Positions 9,929-21,100 of a stretch of DNA of 23,945 nt are shown here, piece after piece. The stretch comes from Sphaeroforma arctica JP610. Its lineage: Eukaryota > Opisthokonta > Ichthyosporea > Ichthyophonida. The stretch spans positions 29,267 to 53,211 of the forward strand of contig NW_014040380.1 in the NCBI RefSeq assembly GCF_001186125.1, written 5' to 3'. Position 1 is the stretch's first letter, and every line of letters starts with the position of its first letter. Both the position numbers and the translations under genes were made by a program. Under the pieces are notes generated by a model, which was not told where the DNA came from, made no database searches, and saw only the letters and a list, made by a program, of their open reading frames with translations.

Positions 9929-12308
9929 TTTGAAGCCTTACGAGTACTCGTCAGTTTCTAGCGCACTGATCAAAAGATACACAGAAGGTTTCTGTAGTTG
10001 ACAAACAAAAGAAAGGATGATGAACTACAATGTTCTTATCAGAGGCCTTTTTGTGTGTACAAAACAAAGCTCGCACATTCTATTCAGTTCATGTACTCAT
10101 CTCTCATGAGGAGAGAGAAACATTCACCGAGGCTAAAATGACTACGACTACATTTACATACATCAATATTTTAACAATCAGATGATGGAAACATACATGC
10201 ACCGATCAGCGATTGGGACGGAAGGTATACGACAGCATTTTAATTAAATACCGTAGTTAATATCTCAAAAGTTAAATATGTTTAGACAATTTCTTAGATA
10301 AATTTCTTGGGGTTTAAAATAGAAACAGAATGAATATATACGACACGTCGTTAAATGTTTTCTACTTAATGCCCATGATACCGATTTGAGAAATTTATCC
10401 TCACCCCACAAATAATAGATAACCAGCCCAAAAGATCATGAAGCACACATAAAATGGAATTTCTAAATTGATGACCATATTTGAAGTCATAACTTTTCCC
10501 GCGCAATCGGGCTGTACTCCTATGAAGTCCTATCACTATGTATTTATGTATTTATGTGCGTATTGTGTGGCGGTCAGAGTCTCAGAGACTCCAGAGCCTG
10601 TGAGAGGCACAAGGCGATATTTACATATATTTAAACGAGCAGTCGGGCAGTCGGGCACACGATAGTTGATATTATTACTATTTTTTATTAAAAAAAAAAG
10701 TATATATATGTATATATAAACATGCTCAGTTCACATTCACACGACATCAAAACTGGAAAGAGATGTTAATGATGTCAAGTAATAGGCAGGTGTGCTTGCT
10801 TTCTGCCCTGACGTTATATAATCACATTATTCAGTATAGTAGTGTGAGTAGGATGGTCGAGTTGCATGTCTAGCAACAGCGAGCATGAATAGCTTCTGAA
10901 CGATCTTGGAGCGTGCCTGCCATCACCTTATTGCTGTAGCATCAAGTTGCAACCTTAGCAAAAGGTGACCGCTACAACCCTGTGTCGGCGTGGATGACCT
11001 CTTTCTTCGTTTTGGTGTAATAAGGCAACAAAGTTTGATTTAATCTCTCTGTCTCTACTGTTGTATTTAGATGTCGCAACCATCATAGCGTAAATAGAGG
11101 AATAGCTGTTCTATGAAGCTTTATTTTGAATAAAGAATCGTATGCAACAATCGATGACTGTCTTGTCGTACATAACTTCAAATAATATTTTATTATCCTG
11201 TAACTGTGTATTGTTGGTGTTAATTTTTACTAATCCTGTAACTGCGTATTGTATGTGTTGTCTTTTAATATCATGTAACTGCGTATTGTACGTGTTGTCT
11301 TTTAATATCCTGTAACTGCTTATGTATGTGTTGAATCTTTTAATATCTTGTAACTGCGTACTGTATGTGATGAATTTTTTAATATCTTGTAACTGCGTAT
11401 TGTTTGTTGTGTTCTCTTTTGTGGTCTTTTTATTTAGATTCCGTACTGTATCGTGAAGGTATAAGGTGTAGTCCTTCGGGGTTCACAATTCGAATCCTTA
11501 CGTCTATTCACCTATAGTGATGTCAAGCAGAAACTGTCACACACACGGATTGCATTTTCCAGATCTAAGTCCTGTGAATTTTATAGGAGCAAGAACTATT
11601 CACTTTGCTGTAGTTTATGATGAGGGGCGTTGGATGAGATTATCGGTCAAACTTGATTGGCACCTTAAGCGGGCCTAAGATAGATACGCGGTGAAGTAAG
11701 AAGTGTAGTATTTGAGTACCCCAGTACCTACAACAGAGCAAGAGCAGTTGTACACATTGCTATTTATTTCTGTGGTCAGAGTATGACGAACTCGTGAGCT
11801 TATATACATTGGTCAATTCCGTAGTGCGTATATGTCATGGCTAGCGCAGAGATGAAATGTTTTTGCTCACATTGTATGACTCTTTCTAATTCTAAGCTAA
11901 GATAAAACCCAGGAACCCAGCGCAGCAAAGATGCCCCGATTCTTGTGTAGAGATTTTGCTCAAGAGGTGTGACGCAGTGTTTATGTTTTTCCAACTATCG
12001 TTGTAATTTATCGCTGTTAGTTGTATTAGCAGAAAATAGCAGACAATGTACTTTACTTGTATGTTGGCTATGTTGTATCGAATAGCATGAACGACGTTTG
12101 CGTGATACGTTATTCTCATTTATACATTTCAATATAATCATCCGCAGTCGGGAATAGTCGTCTCTCAAGGAACGCCCTGAATAGCTCATTTAACCACTCA
12201 ATTTATAGATACATATAATTTAATGACTCCTAGCAGTGTGAAGAGTGGTAGTGTACATCGATACTTCACGAGGTAGAAGTTGCGATGTGACGACAGCATC
12301 CGAAGACG
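9929..12308. other. 2.4-kb intergenic region between divergent genes
   Basis: No supported exon. It should carry promoters for the IDO (leftward) and the large plus-strand gene (rightward), but I see no convincing core promoter element. It contains a short AT tract at about 10691-10718, the 38-bp minisatellite, and minus-strand open frames at 11800-11994 and 11892-12119 that have no family match. Confidence 0.55.
11193..11425. repeat. Minisatellite, about 38 bp x 6
   Basis: The core TGTAACTGYGTATTGTATGTGTTG followed by a T-rich tail recurs. GTAACTG starts at 11200, 11238, 11275, 11312, 11350 and 11389, a period of 37-39 bp. The copies differ by substitutions and small indels. Confidence 0.9.
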
Positions 12309-15300
12309 ATGACATACTTGTTCTACGTAGATTTAAATAACAAACCATCGAACGTAAACTTAGGCCACAAATTCTGTAGTCACGAATTCATGTAAATATC
12401 AACAATGTGTTGTCTATTATCAGCTCCGTGACCGCAACGCTACAATAGCTCGTGGCCTTAAACTTTGGAGTTCTGATGGAAATGGATGGGAAGGATTTCC
12501 TCTTCTAGCACACACCTCCACGTTGAACAAGGAGATGAGCAACGGTATCACTGGTAAGCGTGCGCGGTCGATGCCAAGAATTTTGAGAAGAGACTTATGA
12601 TATTTATAGAGAGAGAGCCCAGTGCCTTATAAATGTGCATTGCATTTTCTGTTCATCTCTGTAAATTTCCTCTAGTTGTCGATTGTAAAGCCATAGTTCA
12701 CGATTCTACACGTTGCAACACCCAGCACGCTGACGTTTTGTTTAGCCTAGGATTCCACCGTTATAGACTACTCATAGCCTCATATACTCGCGGTAACAGA
12801 GGCGGAAGATCTAAGCGCTCTATTACAGACTATGCAGTCTGCTGTCAATGTTTATACCCAAATGCCGGCGATGTCGTTGCGCTGTTCAGAGGAAGAATAT
12901 TCGGAGCCCTCGCCAGGTGGGCTACTACAAAACTGACTGAACTTTTCATTAGGCGACAGTCTCAATTTTATTAGTAAATACAGTTTGTGTTACCCTCGAG
13001 ACACATATACATCCGCGGAAGAGTATGTGATATACCTGTCACGCTTTAAGCTTGATGGATATATTGTTTTCCTTTTTTGATGGGAACAGCTCTACCGTAG
13101 CAGGAATATATCTTCATCGTATTCTGATGTTGACGCGCCAGACACCTGCGTTTCCGATCAGAGGCCAATTCTCTCGCGCATCGGACGGCTCTTCACCATA
13201 AATGTGTATTTTGTATGCGTACATATACTTACAGAGCCAGAGGATGAGACGAAATTGGATACCGTGTCAGCTGTACATGACTGCGCGTTCTCATTCGAAA
13301 TTCCTATTCTCAATGATATATGCCGGGAACATGGGCATATGCTAACCCAACTGCCGGAATCAATTAATGAAAGTCAAAGGTAGTATTTGTACATATGCTT
13401 AGCACTAGCATAGTAATTCTTGATTGCAAACCACTAGAGCTACACGCTAGACACTGATTTGTAGGTGTTTTAAATCCAGGAAAATCATATGCCTGTTGCG
13501 CATTTTATTGTGCTAGGAATACGTGGTTCCATAATACAACGTATCGCAGGCTGTGGTAGTTGAGATGACACTATGCATGTTCTTCCAACTCCCGAAGCTG
13601 CACCTGTCTATGCAGGGGGGAGGCCTCGAAGTGCGTGTATAAAGTTATGCTATGCGTCCGCTCAGCAGAGCTGAAAGTATCTTCCTTCTGCACTTCCAAC
13701 ACTTATAAAGCACTGCCAACATCTCAATGGGCGTTTAAGAGGATAACAGTTCTGATGGCCCTATCTCACAGGGCTATGACGACAAAAGATCCAGCTGGGT
13801 TCCTGATGACATACTCGAGTGCAAAGGAAAGCGTGCACCCAGATCCATACCTCCCTGTCAGCAGCCCTGAAACGAACGGCGAAGGTGCTGACTGTCGATA
13901 GAAGACTATGTACCGTGTGAAAGCGAGCGTTGATTGTAGTTGTATGCAATTTAATGTGAGACCCCTACAATTGCAATTACGAGCACCCATTGTCCAATTC
14001 CTCCTTAAACTCCCCGGGGTTGAACTGGATAGGGTGCTTCATACACTCACCTTCTTGTGCTTATGTGCAATTCGTCACTTTTCATACACAGAGAAAGCGA
14101 TGTCAGTGACCTCCCCAAAGGCCTGTTGTATTGCTAGCTTGGTGCCAATTTTTGTAGATGAAGTCCTGCACAACAATTCACTAGCACAGGTATAGTCCTC
14201 GCATTCTCTGAAAGATTTATAGTATTTCGGATGGCGCTAAAGATTCATCGTGTAAATTCTGTGTTCTGGTGTTACTATTCGTATTGCAGTAGGAGCTGGG
14301 CTCAATGAGAGCAAAATTAGTGTGGCAAATTGGAGATTTGACTGTGTGTATCTTCTTGCTGTAATCATGGCTACGAACGTTGCTACTCTTACAGAAAGTT
14401 CTACAGTTATCTGAGCTTGACACAGTATACTCGCAAACGAGCCCCAAGCCTTTGGACTTTGAGTATCACAACGAATGTAATTTATGGTCTCGACTGACGC
14501 AAACCTTGGAGAAAAATGTGGATAGTTCACATCTTCTAGCAAATGTGCGCGGCCCGGAGGCGGCTTTCCTGGTTGATGACAAATCTGGCAGATACGTGTG
14601 CAATAATTTTGGGGGGGAAACCAAAGCTGTGCCTTGCTGTGCGGATGAGAATGGTGCCGCTGTGGCAGCTAATATTGATTTGCAAAGAGAATCAACGGTG
14701 AACTGGACAGGTACGTATCCAGCTATTTCAATCTACTCTTGGGTACATTTGTTATTGTATTGGAGTGTGTGGTACTCTCACCATGGAAACATCTCCCATG
14801 GTGAGTCTGCACATGTTTCTCGATTTGAGTGGCGTCTGACACGTGTCGCTATTCGAACGTGATTGAGATACAGTTTGGTCTCCAAATGATTGCTTGTTGT
14901 TTACTGAATATGAATCTACGATATTGGATCATGACTATTTGGTACTGCTAAGGTGTAGAGAGACATGTCTGTTTGTGTGCGCAATCGGTGGTTTGAAACA
15001 TCAGTACTTCATCTTTAGTTTAGCCAACGATGTTGCCTCTCAATACGACAGGTGCATCTGGTAGCATATCAAAAGGGATGGATAGCGCCCATGTCACAAG
15101 TCAGTGCAGTACGTATCGAGTAGAGAGTTTGCATTTGCTCCTATCGCCTGTACTAGACCTTAGAGGGCAACCGACCGAAGCAGAAATCTTTACAACCGAG
15201 CACACAATACTCTCGGCTGGCGGTGATTTTGAGGAAATTAATAAAAAGCTCGGGATAACAGGTATGTGCTAGACATCGTCAAACATTAGTTAAGTTGTAC

Positions 15301-18300
15301 AGTGCTTTGATAGACAGTTTCGTCATAGATTATTGCACAACAATACATTAATGCGTCCACAAGAATTCAGCAGTAGTCAGTGATGGCGTCATATCACACA
15401 TAGTAAAAGCGATCTGGCAGAAGCACCCGGTCTTCAACTGTATTCATTATCCGTGTGTAAACTTCACAGTCGAACTTCAACCATTTTGAGGGTTTGGAAT
15501 TTTCGCACTGGATTGAACCGATAGATTGAACTCTCTGTGGCAATCACAGGCACGGAGGTAGCCGTTAGACAGACCATTGGCGCATTTCTGGTGAAGAAGG
15601 GGTGGACTGCAGCATATAAGGACACCGTAACTCAACGACTGCGGATCGAGTGCGCAACTGCTATGGCATTGTTCAGGAGGCTGGGAGAACTCTCAGTGTT
15701 ACAAATGCAGCAACTTTCACCTGCAAGGTGTGTGATGTTCTTGTAGCATTTCGAGCTCTAGTCAGAGCTGATTTATTTGTTTCGCTCGGTCATCTGCTAG
15801 TATATCATTCCTAAACTGTTCACGAAGAAGACTTATATGGAGCCTGACGGTGTCTACTAGCCTCTGTGAATCTGAGAGAGAATGCATATACGAGTCCTCT
15901 TTAAGTGAATAAGTATATTTTGTGGTGCACATCACATCGGGTGATGGATGTTTGTACATACACTGGAATCATGAAGTATAACTTCAGGTTTGTCGCCGTT
16001 GTAGTGATGTTCTGTGGCTCGACTCTCACTTATGAAGTCGACGATCGAAAGTACCTCTAATACCGTTGCGCCTTTTCAATCAGAAACATATCATATGCTG
16101 CAGAGGAAGCGCAGCTGGAATGGAATCCAATTCCGGCGCATAGCTTGGCTTTCCAATCTCGCACGCTCGACTGCACAAAGTGCCTGGAGAAACGGTAAGC
16201 ATGCGACGAGCGCCATGTTGCGTTCTGATTTGTATTCAGTCTTTTTATTGATACTAAACATCTCAGATCATGCGAAGACGAGCATCGATATATAAATTGT
16301 CGCCACGAAGCGTCACGAAATCTTTCACAAATCGAAATGAAAGCTGAGTTGTGGCTTCAGCAAAAAAAACAAATAGTCCTGCGAAGTCTATTGATCCATA
16401 TGGCAATAGATCATATATTCTAATAGAAAGAAAAACAAACTCAAACCGACTAGCTAGTGGTGCTAGTGTTATGTGTGTCCGAAGATGCGAACCACAACAC
16501 AGAGTGGTATGGCAGCGATCTAGGCTCGTCACAAAAGTCATAGTCAAGTTAGTTTCTTTATATGACTTAAACACAATTTTCTACATCAAATTGAAACATC
16601 ATGCTCGAAACAAATCTCACACCTCTCGTATATACTGTTGATTATTTTGTTCCTTAGACACGAAACATCATCCGAGCCCTCCGAGAGTGCTTCTTCTGAC
16701 GGATCGGCACCCACAATGCCACCCTCGCTATTCAATACAGACAATCTACCGAATTCTTGGAGCTCTGTACTCAGAACAAACTCCAACTCCGAGCAGGAAG
16801 CTTCAGTAACATCAAAATGCGCCCAATCATGCACTAGTGTAAGCGCTTCGCCCTGTTCAGCTAGCCAGTATTCGCATGGGAGTGATCGAAATAGTGAATC
16901 AATCGTGATGGCCGAGGGGTCGACTGTGAAGGCAAAAACGCCTTTATGGCCTGGATGTCAGGAAAAGGCTCAGTCAACTGCTCGGACGGCATCGAAGTCC
17001 AAAACCGGTAGTGTTAGACCAGGAGAAGCCAGAATAGTACGCACGCCATCTCCAAATCACGCAGCTACAGAGCAACTTATTGTAAACAAGGCAGCTAGGG
17101 TGGCATTTTCGAGGATGCATACCCACCAAGACTCTAGTGGAGAGGAGTGGGATGACCTGCCAGATAGCGGGACTCTGGGGACCATGGCTGTGCCTTCACT
17201 CTTTGGCAACAAGCGTCGACGTGTGCTCACGGATGTATTTGAGGATGGTGTAGTGCGTTCACGTACACAAAATAGTCCAGCGAGTGGCAAGCGCTTTGGC
17301 ACTGCAGTTGAGAGAAGGCTCGAGGAGAACTCAGTAAGTGATGTGAAAGCTATTGAAACTAGTGTGCTAGAGCACGGTAGTTCCAGATTGGCCTGTGGTG
17401 AATCGGCTAGTAGAAATTCGAGATCGCGAGCGCCATTAGAAGCTGATATTTCATCGCAAACAACAGTAGTTGACCTATGCTACCAAGATGGGGATGGACT
17501 GATTTGGAACGGAAACGAGTCTGGTACGAGTAGCTGTACGACCGTAGCCAGTGGCAACAATCAGCAGAACGTGTGCAGTTCCATATCATCGCCCCATAGC
17601 GTATGTGTAGTCGAGTACAACCCTGAGTCACCGGACGCACTGTCGCATGCAGCATGTCAAGGGCATAGCAGGGGAGGTTCAAAGCGGGAGGTGAGAGGGA
17701 GGAAACCTATTGAGGGGATGATAGGTGGTGAGAGCGGCGATGTGTGCAGAACTGAAGGAAGTGACGATGCACAGGCCGTGTCGGACAATTCATCGGAAGG
17801 CGGTCAAAGCAGATATAGCAACGTGGGTGTTGTTGGCAAGGCCCATACGAAGTCTCTCACGCTTGAAAGAATTGACAGTCGTCAACACACCAAGCCAAAA
17901 GAAATCTATACCGGGCCTGCACAGACCATGTCGAGCAAGCCTCGATGCCCCACACAACCCTCGAGAAGTTCCACGGCATTGCCAACGGCTATGAATCACT
18001 GCGACTCGGGTGTGCACTCCTTCCACAATACAATCGATGACTCAGCGAAAGATCTGTCTTTGCAGAATATCACAGATCAGCTTCCACCCCAACGCGATTG
18101 CTCAGATAAAGGTAAACTACTATCCCGCTACCATGATGACGATGAGCGACCGCTACCACACACAGGTAGCAGTCTGCCAACATCCCAGCGCACTAGGAAT
18201 CGGCAGGTTGTACATGGTGATAGGGCACACACATCCCTTCGCACTCGTAGTCAACCCGCAGCACCTCGATATGGGCTGACTGGGAGCGATGACGCGCTGA

Positions 18301-20687
18301 AGGCATCCATGGCTGAGATACTCGGTGAAACCTCATCGAAAGAATACATCGCAGCTAACAGTCGCCAGAAAAGATCGATACAGGGCGCTACCGGATTTCA
18401 ATCCCATGAAATCACTCGGAGTGACAGAGAGCAACAGGCGTCGACAGCGACCATACTGGGCGACTCACATGTATATTGTAGCACCCAAGACAAGCCACTG
18501 ACAAGATCTATAGCAGAAATCTCGGCAATGAAGCCATCGCAACCAACAACTACCGCAACGATGGTGCATGGGGCACCAGTTTCACCCGCAGCCATCCGAG
18601 CGGCACCATTTAATAGGCCAACACAACGCTCGAAAGCTGTAGGTGGTACGCAAGATACTGTATTGAGCTATATTTTTTGGTCGAATGTGAGGCCGGTTCT
18701 TGCTACCAAAACCTGTTGATGATATTTCTGTGCGTGTTCGGGTGATGAGTATATGCTCTACGTGCATTAACCAACAGAATAGACATCGTATGTGGCTTGC
18801 TGAGTCGAATAGGGGGATAGTTTCTACTTCGCAACCTCATTCAGATCGAAAGTCTGGCATTTATTTAGTACTACAACCACGCTTACGTCTCTAAATAGCT
18901 AATGCAAAATATATTTTCAAAGTTTGATTTCATTCTTGTGACCTGATTTATTTTCCCAGATACAGTTGTAAATAGTGACACTACGAGCGTATTGTTTGAA
19001 GCTACTAAGCAGCGCAGTAAAGGTCTGGGAATGGGAAAGGGAATGGTGGGCGGCAAGAAATCAGGAAAAGAATCGCAGATGTCAGAGATTGACACGTTCA
19101 TGATGCTAAGAGGACAGCCTCCAGGTTTGGCTGAGATCATTTTAATTACACTTTATATTGTGGTTGTCTATTCTTATTGTGTTCTAGTCGAGACTTCAAT
19201 GACCGAGTTGTGCAACCTCTGGCGTGTGTAAAAACCCTTCTATCTGCTATGAAAAAGGGCGCATTTAGATTCGTACTTTTCTTGGAATTCAAGTCAAGTG
19301 TTTTTCAGCGCTACCCAAGCAGTGTTTACCGTAGCATCAACTTTGAGATCCTGTAGTACATCCCTGATTGAATTTGAACGAAGTTGACTTGATCCAAGCA
19401 AATGAGGCCATATCAGGGACGACTATCAGGGAGCTTAAAGTTGCAGCATACTTGGCTATTCATGTACCTTTCCATATCGACTTTTGCTCATATACAGCGC
19501 TTGTGGGTGAGCGAAGTACACTCTACCCCAATAGTAAGGTGAGTCTATTATATTAGCAAGTGGGTATTTAGCGATGTGTATTTACTCGGAGACAGTGCTG
19601 AGGATATAATCTTGGGCCAATCCATGTAATCAACTTTGAGTATTCATTCAGCTAGCGAAGTGATTTGAGAATTTAAACAAAATATCGCCGTGTCCAAGAT
19701 TCTTGATACTAAGTACAAGATATTTCATCACGAAACAAGTTGAGTATATATGTTTTTGGTATATGTAGATCACGGAAATTTTCTCTCTTTGTTAGCAAGG
19801 CCTGTCTGCACATACTCTATTCGGCCCTACGTGCTTTGAGGGTGCGATGAAAAATAGCTTCGTCTCCGACGATCAAAGATATGCATCATGATGATTCACT
19901 GTATACGTTCATTTGTTTTCACTCGCGAACGATGTGCTTAAATCAAACGATGTGTTTAAATCAAACGATGTGTTTAAATCAAACGATGTGTTTAAATCAA
20001 ACGATGTGTTCAAATCAAACGATGTGTTTAAATCAAACGATGTGTTTAAATCAAACGATGTGTTTAAATCAAACGATGTGTTTAAATCAAACGATGTGTT
20101 TAAATCATTTCCCTGTACGGCTGTATGCTGACAAAACATGAAGAACCCAGCTGGAAGGCTACAATCTTACTTAGCTAGGGTGGTATATTGCACATTCATG
20201 TATCATCTGCTCCCTCATGACTTTTAAATGTTCAAAAATCATTCACCCAGAGCACAATTTTTTCTTGTCTGCATGCATGCCCTTGTAAAATTGTCCATGG
20301 TACACGGACTGTGTAAGTTATCATCGCACTCGTTGTCTTGTACATATACTCCAGTAGCAAAAAATTGTGAATGTAGTGTACAATTTTTGCTCTGCGTTAT
20401 ATTTACACACTTGCATGTTTTATGCATGTATGATACAATGGTTGCATTTGCAACACACGAAGCGCCTGCGCAGGTATACGATATCGATAAATCTATCTCT
20501 CAAATAGGTTTTGTGCAATGGCTGTGATTGCATATGGTGTTGCTACAGTCTTGGGGTTCCCGCTAATCATGATCAATTCCATCAAAATAAAACCGGTATT
20601 ACTAGAGGATACAAAAGCGACGTGAAGATCCAGTCAATAGTTCTGCTAGTTTCAACGGCCCTGTGCAAATTCCGTGTAAGCTCCCTG
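12309..20687 (+). CDS. Large multi-exon gene, N-terminal and central part; possible Zip2/SHOC1-like (XPF-like) meiotic protein
   Basis: In-phase exons: 12309-12353 (candidate ATG, upstream in-frame TGA), 12424-12553, 12676-12916, 13104-13379; then less certain pieces at about 13550-13634, 13669-13880 and 13950-14189; then 14395-14710, 15052-15261, 15550-15727, 16084-16194, 16658-18645, 18960-19124 and about 19193-19330, about 19390-19538, 20474-20523, 20606-20675 or 20687. The N-terminal half has no motif I know. EAQLEWNPIP (16084 exon), a 662-codon disordered exon, then IDTFMMLRGQ (18960 exon) and helical segments (PLACVKTLLSAM, RELKVAAYLAIHVPFHI) follow the order I remember for Zip2/SHOC1 proteins, which help to form meiotic crossovers. 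This is memory-based and weak per segment. Expected location would be the nucleus, which the KRRR at 17211-17222 would fit. It probably continues into the entry at 21101. Confidence 0.55.
14777..14805. repeat. Perfect inverted repeat, 10-bp arms (CTCACCATGG)
   Basis: CTCACCATGG at 14777-14786 and CCATGGTGAG at 14796-14805 with a 9-nt loop, just downstream of the donor at 14711 within intron 14711-15051. Confidence 0.85.
16658..18645 (+). other. Giant exon coding a Ser/Thr-rich disordered region
   Basis: This 1,988-nt exon (662 codons) is part of the large plus-strand gene. It is rich in Ser, Thr, Gln, Asp and Arg, lacks hydrophobic periodicity and is likely disordered. Visible short elements are a basic cluster GNKRRRVL at about 17205-17228 (NLS-like), TTVVDLC followed by acidic residues at 17460-17480 (SUMO-interaction-like), and near the end two loose copies of a segment (SDDALKASMAEILGETS, SDREQQASTATILGDSH). 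The donor at 18646 (gtacgc) is chosen because it joins in phase to 18960; the frame stays open to a TGA at 18717-18719. Confidence 0.7.
19929..20108. repeat. Minisatellite, 18 bp x 10
   Basis: The unit GATGTGTTTAAATCAAAC starts at 19931 and then every 18 bp to 20093. Only the first copy (GATGTGC) and that at 20003 (GTTCAAA) differ, plus the edge. The unit length is a multiple of three and lacks stops in several frames, so it creates artificial repetitive open frames on both strands. Confidence 0.97.
20357..20390. repeat. Imperfect inverted repeat (GCAAAAAATTGT / ACAATTTTTGC)
   Basis: The arms at 20357-20368 and 20380-20390 are complementary except for one base of homopolymer length, with an 11-nt loop, inside an intron. 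Confidence 0.7.
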
Positions 20688-21100
20688 GTATGTGCTTCAT
20701 GTACTTTGTCCTGAGTACATATGCGAGCGCCTTCTTCTGTCAGTACTAGATGTTTTCTTAAATCTGTTGTATTTGTTGGTTCATCGCTAATCCTAGAATG
20801 TGTTCATCTGGCTATGTTGTATATTGTGCATTCCGTACCTGCTACCTTTGGCTTGTAGAGTAGCCATATTTGCGCTTGTACTCTAGCTATGAGCATCTGT
20901 TGATGTCGATTGTTAGAAAAGTTGTCTTTCTTTGCACACTCTAGTACCAGGAAGCTCACATTTGATGCATTCGCTCACAATATAATCCTGGAATTATGTA
21001 CTCACATAATGCATCGGCTAAATTTCTTGCTTCCTATGCATGTTTACTGTTGGTCATTCATTTAGAAACCACATTCCACTAATATCTCTGTTGCCTACAG

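Larger units (their letters stand above)
19539..20473 (+). other. 935-nt intron holding the 18-bp minisatellite
   Basis: The donor after AGT AAG at 19538 is gtgagt and the likely acceptor is gcgcag at 20473. The minisatellite and an imperfect hairpin are within. No exon is supported between. Confidence 0.5.

Noticed and set aside
11800-12119. Two overlapping minus-strand open frames of 64-75 codons
   Set aside because: Peptides look plausible (for example LLRWVPGFYLSLELERV), but there is no family match, no clear start and no splice link to any neighbour. They could still be an orphan exon.
16586-16834. Minus-strand open frame opposite the start of the giant exon
   Set aside because: Shadow of the 662-codon plus-strand exon; the plus strand has splice borders in phase on both sides.
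18646-18719. Continuation of the giant exon to TGA at 18717-18719
   Set aside because: A donor at 18646 (GTACGC) joins in phase to the Lys/Gly-rich exon at 18960; the tail peptide resembles translated intron. Use as an alternative 3' end cannot be excluded.
19881-20141. Open frames made of MCLNQT, NDVFKS or DLNTSF repeats
   Set aside because: They are products of the 18-bp minisatellite in several frames on both strands; no flanking coding support.
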